Below are positions 1 to 5,944 of a stretch of DNA of 8,651 bases, piece after piece. Numbering within the stretch: the first letter of the stretch is position 1; every line of letters starts with the position of its first letter. Made by a program: the position numbers and the translations under genes. The notes beneath the pieces were generated by a model that was not told where the DNA came from, did no database searches, and was given only the letters and a program-made list of their open reading frames with translations. Source of the stretch: BOG-908 sp964250925 (lineage in GTDB: Bacteria; Pseudomonadota; Alphaproteobacteria; Acetobacterales; Acetobacteraceae); the NCBI GenBank assembly GCA_964250925.1, contig CAXUHU010000128.1, forward strand, positions 1 through 8,651, written 5' to 3'.

Positions 1-92
1 CCCGCACAGGCGATGCTCAAATGAGGCAAGCTCGACGTGTTCGAGCCGGGCTTAGCGAACGAGACGCTCGGTCGTCGTCGAGGCGCGTACGA
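1..92. repeat. 92-bp direct repeat, copy 1
   Basis: Bases 1-92 match 501-592 with a single difference (G at 55, T at 555). The match stops after base 92 and may extend left beyond the window edge, which cannot be seen. Both copies sit immediately before a TPR-like fragment, so the unit could be a duplicated piece of the decayed TPR gene or a recombination scar. No terminal inverted repeats or transposase are visible. Because it lies close to an N gap, a scaffolding artefact is possible. Confidence 0.9.
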
Positions 93-119
93 TGTATTCC
101 GGCCGTTCCTGGCCAGCAT

Positions 120-262
120 GAAGCCTGGGGCTGCCTGGCGTTCATCCTGTTCCAAGCCCGGCAGTATGCGTCATCGCTTGATGCGCTGCAGCATGCGCAT
201 TCCATGGGCAGCATCTTCCCCCCCCCAATTCGTGGGCGAGGTCGGCTTGAACCTGCTCATGC
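120..262 (+). pseudogene. TPR protein remnant, N-terminal side
   Basis: The frame starting at 120 encodes GCLAFILFQARQYASSLDAL followed by QHAHSM up to about 209. This has the spacing of a tetratricopeptide helix pair (compare the common pattern LGWxLFxARQYDxALxxLxxAxxLDP). The next repeat, PPQFVGEVGLNLLM, is readable only in another frame (220-261), and the switch falls at a run of nine C (218-226). The fragment runs into the N gap at 263. TPR repeats are protein-protein interaction scaffolds. Repeats of this kind occur in the C-terminal part of alphaproteobacterial TPR proteins carrying adenylate-cyclase or winged-helix domains, and the pairing with the fragment at 537-913 supports that origin. 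The frameshift could be real decay or a homopolymer sequencing error. Confidence 0.5.
218..226. repeat. Nine-C homopolymer at a frameshift
   Basis: A run of nine C coincides with the point where the TPR-like reading frame changes. It is either a slippage mutation or a read-length error. Confidence 0.8.
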
Positions 263-272
263 NNNNNNNNNN
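263..272. other. Assembly gap (10 N)
   Basis: Ten consecutive N. A round number like this is usually a placeholder of unknown true length, so distances across it, including the 500-bp spacing of the direct repeats, should not be trusted. The flank 273-500 has no coding sequence I can recognise on either strand. Confidence 0.98.
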
Positions 273-500
273 CCTGGGCGTCGACCGTCACAAAATTGGC
301 CATAGCCTCGCTCCAAGCACAAAACGCCGGCCTCCAGGGGTGCCAGCGCGATGGGTGGGTGGATAGCGGAGGCGGGCTGGGCTGGCAAGGCAAGGCACAG
401 AGTTGATGACGACACAGGACCGGAAGGAACGGTGTGGACCCATCCTCTCCGAACCTGCGACGCGGCCTGCTCCCGACAGCGCCCCGGCTAAGCAACACTC

Positions 501-592
501 CCCGCACAGGCGATGCTCAAATGAGGCAAGCTCGACGTGTTCGAGCCGGGCTTATCGAACGAGACGCTCGGTCGTCGTCGAGGCGCGTACGA
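501..592. repeat. 92-bp direct repeat, copy 2
   Basis: Second copy of the sequence at 1-92, with one substitution at 555. Here it is in frame with the downstream TPR-like fragment (frame through 537: VFEPGLSNETLGRRRGAYDA), whereas copy 1 is out of frame with the TPR segment that follows it. Confidence 0.9.
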
Positions 593-913
593 CGCGGCGC
601 GCCAAGAATGCTCCACGACCCGGGAGTGGGAGGGTTTACGTTGTTTGGCCCTCGCCCATCACGCACTCAGCAAATTGGAGGACGCCTCGGCTGAACTGGC
701 AAGACCGCGGGCAGCGCTCGGAGACACGGGATCGTACCACGACGCTGAAATCCAATCGCAATGGGGCTGCCGGCCAACGCGTTGAGATGGCTGAAACGCG
801 CGGTCGAGCTGAGGAATCCAGGTCTCGCCTATTTGAGAACCGATTGGCTCCTGCACCCGATCCGTGGCCAGCCTGCATTCCACGATATCGAGCAAAGCTT
901 TGGATTGTCCCAA
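537..913 (+). pseudogene. TPR protein remnant, C-terminal end
   Basis: Two frames join into one recognisable C-terminus. From 537 to about 767 the frame gives a TPR-like stretch containing EWEGLRCLALAHHALSKLED and then YHDAEIQSQWG. From 764 to 913 a second frame continues GLPANALRWLKRAVELRNPG, LAYLRTDWLLHPIRGQP and AFHDIEQSFGLSQ. This is the typical ending of TPR proteins with N-terminal cyclase or winged-helix domains (pattern ALxWLExAxxLRDPGLxxLKTDPLLDPLRxxPRF). The join needs one missing base near 764-767. The second frame has no stop at the expected end. No N-terminal effector domain is present. I call it a pseudogene; a sequencing error could account for a single frameshift but not for the missing half. 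Confidence 0.7.
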
Positions 914-974
914 GGCCGATTGACCGCGTGGCGCGGGGATAGGCGATCGTTTGCCGTGCAGCCTTTGGCCAGCC

Positions 975-1928
975 TCACCCAATGCGCGGCAAAGCCGTCT
1001 GTCCCAGCACCCCCCCCGCCCCGCGCATGCTCCACGGGTCGTCCGGCGCGGTGTCCGGCCGCTCACCCACCACCACGCTCAGCACACACAACGCGCCCAG
1101 CAGGCAATCCAGCCGGTCCTCGCCCGCCTCATCGTCCCCAAATCCACTCCACAGGGCGTCCGGCGCCTCGTGCATTGCACCCAACCGCGCCAACGACGCC
1201 TCCAAAGCCGGCGCGTAAGCGGCCCGGTCGGCCTGCCGACGCTTGCTGCCGGCCACAACCAGCCCAAGCTGCCGCATCGCCTCGGCCGGGTATGTCTCGG
1301 CCACCGCGACCTGGCCAGGCGCCAACAACCTACGGAACGGCCCCTCGAACGGCCACAACCGGGGCGGACCCTCGCCACGCAACGCCGGGCCCAGCAGGTC
1401 GCGCCAGGCGGAGATGGCGGCCTTGCCGGATTGGTTGGCGCCCAGCGTCCAGAACAGCGGGGCGCCGGCCGGACGGTGGGCGGTGGCGCGGTCGCAGGCG
1501 CGGCACAGGCTGGCCGCGTCCGGCAAGCCCAGGGCCCGCGCGTGCGACAGCCTGGTCATGCCGGCTATCCCGCGCGCGGGATAGAACGGGCGGCGGGGCC
1601 CAATTTCGTCCAAGGTCGCGGCCACGTCGAGGAAAGCCGGATCGTTGCCGATCGCCTGCAAGAAGGCGCAAAAATCGGGCTGCGTCGCGTGCCGGGCGGC
1701 GTAGGCGCGCGGCAGGCCGATCGGGCAGTCGATTCCCAGCGCCACGGCCGCACCCCGCGCGCGCACGCGCAACCGCGCCAGCAGCGTGGCCGGGTCGCCC
1801 ACCGGTTCGGGCGCCGACGCGCGCCATCCGGGGCCGCCCCTGCCGCCCGGGCGGATCACCGTCATCCAGCGCTTGGCCGCATGCTTGCTCCAGTCGGCAT
1901 GGACGACTAGCGCGTCAGACCAGCACAC
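975..1928 (-). CDS. DUF429 protein, predicted RNase H-fold nuclease
   Basis: A 317-residue protein of the DUF429 family, which is predicted to adopt an RNase H-like nuclease fold; its substrate is not established. Visible motifs are VVHADWS (8-14), ALGIDCPIGLP (63-73), LWPFEGP (191-197), VAETYPAEA (209-217) and DDEAGEDRLDCLLGAL (265-280). The acidic residues D12, D67, E211 and D274 are the likely metal-binding set, so the protein looks intact. The start is GTG at 1928, directly after the TGA of the upstream small gene (1929-1931), implying translational coupling. No other ATG, GTG or TTG lies before the first conserved motif. Convergent with the TPR remnants. Long plus-strand open frames across this gene are antisense shadows. 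Family call is firm, function is not. Confidence 0.85.
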   Translation of the reverse strand: MCWSDALVVHADWSKHAAKRWMTVIRPGGRGGPGWRASAPEPVGDPATLLARLRVRARGAAVALGIDCPIGLPRAYAARHATQPDFCAFLQAIGNDPAFLDVAATLDEIGPRRPFYPARGIAGMTRLSHARALGLPDAASLCRACDRATAHRPAGAPLFWTLGANQSGKAAISAWRDLLGPALRGEGPPRLWPFEGPFRRLLAPGQVAVAETYPAEAMRQLGLVVAGSKRRQADRAAYAPALEASLARLGAMHEAPDALWSGFGDDEAGEDRLDCLLGALCVLSVVVGERPDTAPDDPWSMRGAGGVLGQTALPRIG

Positions 1929-2153
1929 TCAGAGCGGCTTGTGGGCGCGCTCCAGCAGCCGCTTGAGGAAGCCCGGCGGCTTGGCCGGCTTCACCTCGGC
2001 CGCCCTCTTCGCGCGCACCTCCGCCTTGGCGGCCTGTTGAGCGTCGCGATCCTTCAGCGCCAGCCATTTCTCGAGCGACATGCCGGCCTTGGCCGCCCGC
2101 TTGGCCTCGTAGGCGCGCTGACCTTCAGTGAGAACGCGTGTGGGTTTCGCCAT
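1929..2153 (-). CDS. Small basic conserved hypothetical protein
   Basis: A 74-residue Lys/Arg/Ala-rich protein beginning MAKPTRVLTEGQRAYEAKRA and ending PPGFLKRLLERAHKPL. I recognise the style of a small conserved alphaproteobacterial hypothetical (TEGQRAYEAKRAAKAG motif) but know no function. There is no signal peptide or membrane segment. The middle (about 25-58) is charged, Ala-rich and probably helical. The ATG start gives no clear Shine-Dalgarno; a promoter-like element ends almost at the ATG (see 2160-2187). It lies 36 bp after the permease gene and is coupled to the DUF429 gene. High positive charge would suit nucleic-acid or ribosome contact, but that is only inference. Confidence 0.75.
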   Translation of the reverse strand: MAKPTRVLTEGQRAYEAKRAAKAGMSLEKWLALKDRDAQQAAKAEVRAKRAAEVKPAKPPGFLKRLLERAHKPL

Positions 2154-2159
2154 GGTCCC

Positions 2160-2187
2160 GATTTAGGGCCTTGATCGCCACAGTCAA
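2160..2187 (-). promoter_or_regulatory. Possible promoter for the small gene/DUF429 pair
   Basis: Read on the minus strand: TTGACT (2187-2182), 16-nt spacer, TAAATC (2165-2160). The -35 matches the sigma-70 consensus at five of six positions; the -10 is poor. Transcription would begin within a base or two of the ATG at 2153, giving a leaderless or nearly leaderless mRNA. It sits just after the permease stop. Confidence 0.35.
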
Positions 2188-2189
2188 AG

Positions 2190-2951
2190 CTACCCGTAGC
2201 GGCGCAGCAGCCGACGGCTCATCCAGCCGAGCGACCCGTTGATCGCCAGCCCCGCCGCCGAGAGCAGCGCCAGCGCCGCGAACATGCGCGCCGTCTGCAG
2301 CCGGTACCCGGCTTCCAATATCCGGAACGCCAGGCCCGAGGCGACGCCGCCTGCCCCGGTCACGAACTCGGCCACCACAGCTCCCACCAGGGCCAGCCCG
2401 CCGGAGACGCGCAGGCCCGCCAGGAAATACGGCACCGCGGCCGGCAACCGCAGCACGAACACCTCCTGCAGCCGGGTGGCGCCGTTCAGCCGGAACAAAT
2501 CCAGCAGCTCCGGCGGCGTCGCGGCCAGACCGGCGGCCGTGTTGGAGAACACCGGGAAGAACGCCACAACTGTGGCGCACACCACCATGGCCGCGAACGG
2601 GTCGCCCACCCACACGATGATCAGCGGGGCCACGGCCACGACGGGCGTTACCTGCAGGATCACCGTCCATGGCGCCAGCGCCGCCCGCGTCCACAGGCTG
2701 GCCGACATCGCGGCCGCCAGCGACACGCCGCACAGAACGGCCAGCAACAACGCCGCAGACGTCACCGACAGGGTGGCCAGCAACGCGCGCAACAGGCCCG
2801 GCGCATCGTCCATGAACGCGCCCAGCACGGCCCCGGGCCCCGGCACCAGATAGGGCCGCACATGGGCCATGGTGACGACGGCCTGCCACAAGGCCAGTGC
2901 CAGGCAGAACGACACCAGCGAAGGCACCCAACCGATACGAAGATGCTTCAT
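2190..2951 (-). CDS. ABC transporter permease (ThiX/SsuC/TauC type)
   Basis: A 253-residue inner-membrane permease of the binding-protein-dependent type I importer family. About six hydrophobic segments are visible, including residues ~12-30, ~55-80 and ~90-112. A cytoplasmic EAA-like loop, reading ELLDLFRLNGATRLQEVFVL with LPAAVPYF after it, is the coupling helix that docks on the ATPase. The ATG at 2951 overlaps the ATPase TGA in an ATGA (2948-2951), which fixes the start; a longer upstream extension in this frame is only the shadow of the ATPase gene. It would form the membrane channel for the ligand delivered by the binding protein at 3745-4734. Substrate is not readable from this subunit. 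Confidence 0.9.
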   Translation of the reverse strand: MKHLRIGWVPSLVSFCLALALWQAVVTMAHVRPYLVPGPGAVLGAFMDDAPGLLRALLATLSVTSAALLLAVLCGVSLAAAMSASLWTRAALAPWTVILQVTPVVAVAPLIIVWVGDPFAAMVVCATVVAFFPVFSNTAAGLAATPPELLDLFRLNGATRLQEVFVLRLPAAVPYFLAGLRVSGGLALVGAVVAEFVTGAGGVASGLAFRILEAGYRLQTARMFAALALLSAAGLAINGSLGWMSRRLLRRYG

Positions 2952-3679
2952 GCCGTAATGTGAAGTTCCTGCACCGCCGCCTGCAGGGCGGCCACGCGCG
3001 CGACGAACGCCCGCCCGGTGCGGGCGCGCAGACCCGCCGACGTGCCGGCCAGTTCTGTGGCAATGCGGCCGGGCCGGGCGCTCATCAGCAGCACGCGGCT
3101 GGCCAGGTAGGCCGCCTCGTAGAGCGAGTGGGTGACGAACAGCGTGGTGCAGCCTAGGCCCTCGGTCAGCCCCAGGCACTCGTCCTGCAAGCGGTGGCGG
3201 GTGAACTCGTCCAGGGCGGCGAACGGCTCGTCCATCAGCAGCAGGCGCGGCCTGGTCACCAGCGCGCGCGCGATCGAGACGCGCATGCGCATCCCGCCGG
3301 ACAGCGTGCGCGGCCGCGCATCGGCGGCATCGGCCAGCCCTACCTGGGCCAGCGCATCGCGCGCCCGCGCCTCCGCGTCGCGTTCGCCACGTAGGCGCAA
3401 CGGCAGGGCCACGTTGCGCAGCGCGCTCGCCCAGGGCATCAGCGTGGGTTCCTGGAACACGTAGCCGATCTCGCCTGCCGCCGGCGGCAGGCCGTTCCAG
3501 CGCAGCCGGCCGGAGGAGGGCTGCTCCAGCCCGGCAACCAGCCGCAACAAGGTGGATTTCCCGCAGCCCGACGGACCGAGCAGCACCATGAAGTCGCGTG
3601 CCTTCAAGTGAAGGTTCACGTCCTGCAGCGCCACCGTGCCGTCTGGAAAATGCTTGGCGATCCCGCGCAGCTCGATCAC
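2948..3679 (-). CDS. ABC transporter ATP-binding protein (ThiZ/SsuB/TauB type)
   Basis: A 243-residue nucleotide-binding subunit with every catalytic motif: Walker A GPSGCGKS (35-42), Q-loop FQEPTLMPW (Q76), signature LSGGM (126-130), Walker B LLLMDE (146-151), D-loop region AALDE and H-loop His184 (VTHS). The FQEPTLMPW Q-loop and length are typical of the nitrate/sulfonate/taurine and thiamine-precursor subfamily. It energises import through the permease encoded 4 bp overlapping downstream. The start is GTG at 3679, fitting the conserved MIELRGIAKHF opening; no good Shine-Dalgarno precedes it, so coupling to the binding-protein gene 65 bp upstream is likely. Intact. Confidence 0.93.
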   Translation of the reverse strand: MIELRGIAKHFPDGTVALQDVNLHLKARDFMVLLGPSGCGKSTLLRLVAGLEQPSSGRLRWNGLPPAAGEIGYVFQEPTLMPWASALRNVALPLRLRGERDAEARARDALAQVGLADAADARPRTLSGGMRMRVSIARALVTRPRLLLMDEPFAALDEFTRHRLQDECLGLTEGLGCTTLFVTHSLYEAAYLASRVLLMSARPGRIATELAGTSAGLRARTGRAFVARVAALQAAVQELHITA

Positions 3680-3744
3680 GGAGCGGCCGACCCCTGTCCG
3701 ACGGGCAGTGTCATTGCCGGGCGCACGACGCTGAAGGCGATGCC

Positions 3745-4734
3745 CTACTGCGGCGCCGGCAGCGCCGGGTGCATGAACCGCAGCGTGTAGGCATGGCTAT
3801 AGTCCAGGCTTGCCGGGTACAGCCCGGCCTGCACCATCGAGTCGAAGAAGTATTTCCAGCGGGCATCGGTCATAGCCCCGATCCCCAGCGTCAGCGCGTC
3901 GCCGGATTCCACGATCCCGTGCGAACGCAGCGCCTCGCGCCCATAATCCAGCAGCGCGTCGGTCATCTCGGGGTTGGCCTGCTTGATCAGCGTGTTGCCG
4001 GGCCTGGGATCGCTCTCCAGGTAGCTGCGCCATCCCTCGGCCGTGGCATCGACAAAGCGCTGCACCAGGTCCGGGTTGCGCGCTACCAGGTCCTGGCTGG
4101 TGGTGACCAGGCTGGCGTAGCCGGCGAACCCTGCGTCGGAGAGCAGCAGCACCACCGGGTCGAACCCGCCCTGCTGGCGCACCAGGAACGGCTCGGAACC
4201 CAGGTAGCCCTGCTGCACCGCCTTTTTGTCGGCCAGGAAGGGCGCCAGGCTGAAGGTGTAGGGGCGTATCTGGTCGTCGGTGTAGCCGAATTTCTGCTTG
4301 ACGAAGTTCCACCAGCCGATGCGGGTGTCGGCCCCGATCATGATCGGCTCGCCGCGCAGCGCCACGAAGCTGTCGTTGCCCATTCCGGGGTGGGCCAGGA
4401 TGATCGAGGGATCCTTCTGGAACATCGCCGCCACGGCCACGAAGGGCAGGTTCTCGCGGGCGAAATTCAGCGCCAGGAAACTGTTGCCGGCGATGACGAA
4501 GTCCAACCGCCCGCCCATCAGCAGCTGCGCCTGGTTCACCTGCGGCCCGCCCTGGCGGATGGTCACGTCCAGCCCGTGCTTGGCGTAGATGCCTTGGGCC
4601 ACCGCCTGGTAGTAGCCGCCGTACTCGGCTTCAGCCAGCCAATCCAGCCCGAAGGCGATGTGGTCGGCAGCCCGCGCCGGGGCGGCCATGAGCCAGGCTG
4701 CAGCGCAGACGGCGAACAGGCGGGAAATCGGCAA
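3745..4734 (-). CDS. Periplasmic substrate-binding protein, NMT1/THI5-like
   Basis: A 329-residue solute-binding protein with a Sec signal peptide (MPISRLFAVCAAAWLMAAPARA, cleavage expected after residue 22). The mature part opens with the family pattern IAFGLDWLAEAEYGGYYQAV, then GIYAKHGLDVTIRQGG, and has QLLMGGRLDFVIAG and WWNFVKQKFGYTDDQIRPY further on. NMT1/THI5-like proteins bind pyrimidine precursors of thiamine (as ThiY does), and relatives bind riboflavin, sulfonates or nitrate, so the ligand is not settled. The start is TTG at 4734 with GAGG nine bases upstream (4744-4747); the next ATG would remove most of the signal peptide. First gene of the importer operon. I see no TPP riboswitch in the short leader. 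A long plus-strand frame across it is a shadow. Confidence 0.88.
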   Translation of the reverse strand: MPISRLFAVCAAAWLMAAPARAADHIAFGLDWLAEAEYGGYYQAVAQGIYAKHGLDVTIRQGGPQVNQAQLLMGGRLDFVIAGNSFLALNFARENLPFVAVAAMFQKDPSIILAHPGMGNDSFVALRGEPIMIGADTRIGWWNFVKQKFGYTDDQIRPYTFSLAPFLADKKAVQQGYLGSEPFLVRQQGGFDPVVLLLSDAGFAGYASLVTTSQDLVARNPDLVQRFVDATAEGWRSYLESDPRPGNTLIKQANPEMTDALLDYGREALRSHGIVESGDALTLGIGAMTDARWKYFFDSMVQAGLYPASLDYSHAYTLRFMHPALPAPQ

Positions 4735-4807
4735 GGGTCGATGCCTCGTATCCGTGGATGATGCCCATGTGGCACGGGTGGCCAGTCAAGTCGCCGCGAA
4801 ATTCATG

Positions 4808-4812
4808 AAGGA
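4808..4812 (+). promoter_or_regulatory. Ribosome binding site deciding the DUF1491 start
   Basis: AAGGA lies seven bases upstream of GTG 4820. This favours GTG 4820 over the in-frame ATG at 4805, which overlaps the site and has no Shine-Dalgarno. Confidence 0.6.
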
Positions 4813-4819
4813 TGGGTTA

Positions 4820-5155
4820 GTGTCCGAAGCGAGGGTGAAGGCGGGTCTGTGGGTGTCGGCGGCCCTACGGTTGGCGTTTCAGGATGGCCGCGGCGGCGCG
4901 GTGCTGCGCCGCGGCGATGCGGACGCCGGCGGCATCCTGGCCGTGCTGCGCGGCCGCGAGGGCCTCAGCGTCCTGAGCCAGGTCAGCGGCGGCGGCGGCG
5001 AGCATGCCTGGCTGCGCGCCACCGGCCCCGGCCCGGTTGCCCAGGACGTGGCCGACGCATACGTGGACCGACAAATAGGGCGCGACCCCGATTTGTGGGT
5101 GGTGGAGTTCGACGCGCCGGACTACCTGCCCCCTTTCGACGGCAAGATCGTCTAG
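4820..5155 (+). CDS. DUF1491 family protein
   Basis: A 111-residue protein matching DUF1491, a family of about 115 residues known essentially from Alphaproteobacteria and of unknown function. Conserved blocks: SEARVKAGLWVSAALRL (2-18), LRRGDADAGGILAVLRG (29-45), WLRATGPGPV (64-73) and AYVDRQIGRDPDLWVVEFD (80-98). It is soluble, with no signal or membrane segment. I chose GTG 4820 because of the spaced AAGGA and because family members start close to the RVKAGLWV block. It is divergent from the ABC importer (85 bp between starts) and 26 bp upstream of the LOG-family gene on the same strand, so the two are probably cotranscribed. Complete and unbroken. Confidence 0.85.
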   Translation: MSEARVKAGLWVSAALRLAFQDGRGGAVLRRGDADAGGILAVLRGREGLSVLSQVSGGGGEHAWLRATGPGPVAQDVADAYVDRQIGRDPDLWVVEFDAPDYLPPFDGKIV

Positions 5156-5181
5156 CCGCCTGCTACCGGAGACCCCAGCCC

Positions 5182-5760
5182 TTGCCCATCCGTTCCGTGG
5201 CCGTGTTCTGCGGCTCGCGCGCTGGCGGGAACCCCGTCTGGCTAGCCGCCGCCCGTGCCCTGGGCAGCGGCCTTGCCGAAGCCGGCATCCGCCTCGTCTA
5301 TGGCGGCGGCCGGGTGGGGCTGATGGGGGCGGTGGCCGATGCGGTGCTGGCCGGCGGCGGCCAGGTGCTGGGCGTCATCCCGGAGTTCCTCACCCTGATG
5401 GAGGTCGCCCATGGCGGCTTGACCGAGCTGGTCGTCACCGACAGCATGCACACCCGCAAGCGCATGATGTTCGACCGGGCCGAGGCCTTCGTGACGTTGC
5501 CGGGCGGCCTGGGCACGCTCGATGAGACGGTCGAGATCGTGACATGGCGTCAACTGGGCCTGCACGACAAGCCGGTGCTGATCTGCAACGTGGCCGGCTG
5601 GGCCGATAGCCTGCTCAGCGCCTTCGAGCAGTCGATCAAGGACGGGTTCGCATCGAAGAGCGCCCGCGACCTCTTCGAGGTCGTCCCCGACGTGGCCACC
5701 ACCCTTGCTCGGCTCGGCGCGCTGACGGCCACAGAACCCGTCGATGCTGGAAGGCTGTAG
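5182..5760 (+). CDS. LOG family protein (TIGR00730), probable nucleotide 5'-monophosphate phosphoribohydrolase
   Basis: A 192-residue Rossmann-like protein of the LOG (LONELY GUY) family. Characterised LOG members cleave cytokinin riboside monophosphates or AMP to the base and ribose 5-phosphate. Motifs: SVAVFCGSRAG (5-15), VYGGGRVGLMG (39-49), HTRKRMMF (90-97, catalytic Arg region) and PGGLGTLDE (107-115, the diagnostic PGGxGTxxE). All expected active-site residues are present. The start is TTG at 5182 with GGAGA (5168-5172) nine bases upstream; no ATG or GTG lies between the DUF1491 stop and the first motif. In bacteria the physiological role is often unclear; AMP salvage or cytokinin-like base production are possibilities. 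Follows the DUF1491 gene by 26 bp. Confidence 0.9.
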   Translation: MPIRSVAVFCGSRAGGNPVWLAAARALGSGLAEAGIRLVYGGGRVGLMGAVADAVLAGGGQVLGVIPEFLTLMEVAHGGLTELVVTDSMHTRKRMMFDRAEAFVTLPGGLGTLDETVEIVTWRQLGLHDKPVLICNVAGWADSLLSAFEQSIKDGFASKSARDLFEVVPDVATTLARLGALTATEPVDAGRL

Positions 5761-5808
5761 AAACAACGAAGGCCCCGGGCTGCCAAGCTGGCGGCACCGG
5801 AGCCTTCG
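5761..5808 (-). terminator. Intrinsic terminator of the small minus-strand transcript
   Basis: Inverted arms at 5767-5773 and 5802-5808 (CGAAGGC/GCCTTCG, 7 bp) continue past one mismatch with CCGG/CCGG and an inner GC-rich stem. Read on the minus strand the hairpin is followed by TTGTTTCT (5766-5759), a U-rich tail. On the plus strand the tail is ATTGTGT, so the stem may also help end the LOG transcript, but it fits the minus strand better. Confidence 0.7.
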
Positions 5809-5848
5809 CATTGTGTGACGGCCAAACGCCAGGCCGGCGAATGCTGGA

Positions 5849-5923
5849 TCAACCCGCGAGAAGGGTTCCGGCAGTGTTCATCCAGGTCGCGACGGCGATG
5901 GGCTGCATGACACAATGAGACAC
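5849..5923 (-). CDS. 24-codon small ORF with maximal Shine-Dalgarno
   Basis: GTG at 5923 to TGA at 5849-5851 encodes 24 residues, starting MSHCVMQPIAVATWMN and ending in TLLAG. The GGAGG core is seven bases from the GTG, the ideal spacing, within an unusually long match to the 16S tail. A terminator lies 41 bp after the stop, so this looks like a self-contained transcript of roughly 170-200 nt. The gene convergent with it is LOG; nothing on the minus strand follows, so a leader peptide controlling a downstream gene is unlikely. The peptide is mildly hydrophobic with one Cys and no obvious signal peptide. I do not recognise it. It could be a small protein, a regulatory peptide, or a small RNA that uses ribosome capture. 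Confidence 0.55.
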   Translation of the reverse strand: MSHCVMQPIAVATWMNTAGTLLAG

Positions 5924-5924
5924 T

Positions 5925-5939
5925 GGATCACCTCCTTTC
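5925..5939 (-). promoter_or_regulatory. 15-nt Shine-Dalgarno, full complement of the 16S rRNA 3' tail
   Basis: Minus-strand GAAAGGAGGTGATCC. The plus strand therefore reads CTGGATCACCTCCTTTC (5923-5939), the same as the 3' end of bacterial 16S rRNA. Ordinary sites in this window match 4-5 bases. Confidence 0.8.
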
Positions 5940-5944
5940 GGTTG

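Noticed and set aside
142..507. Minus-strand open frame of 121 codons spanning the N gap
   Set aside because: Crosses unknown sequence and shows no recognisable motif.
898..915. Hairpin CTTTGG/CCAAGG as terminator for DUF429
   Set aside because: Six pairs with one G-U, no U-run after it, and it lies inside the TPR-like reading frame.
761..1966. Long plus-strand open frames (401 and 319 codons) opposite DUF429
   Set aside because: Pro/Arg/Ala-rich translations with no recognisable motif beyond the TPR tail; high GC leaves the antisense of the DUF429 gene open.
3598..4761. 387-codon plus-strand open frame opposite the binding protein
   Set aside because: Antisense shadow; the minus strand carries a signal peptide and the full NMT1/THI5-like pattern.
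4761..4789. Possible minus-strand promoter TTGACT before the binding-protein gene
   Set aside because: The -35 is good but the element 17 bases on is GGGCAT, a poor -10; not enough to annotate.
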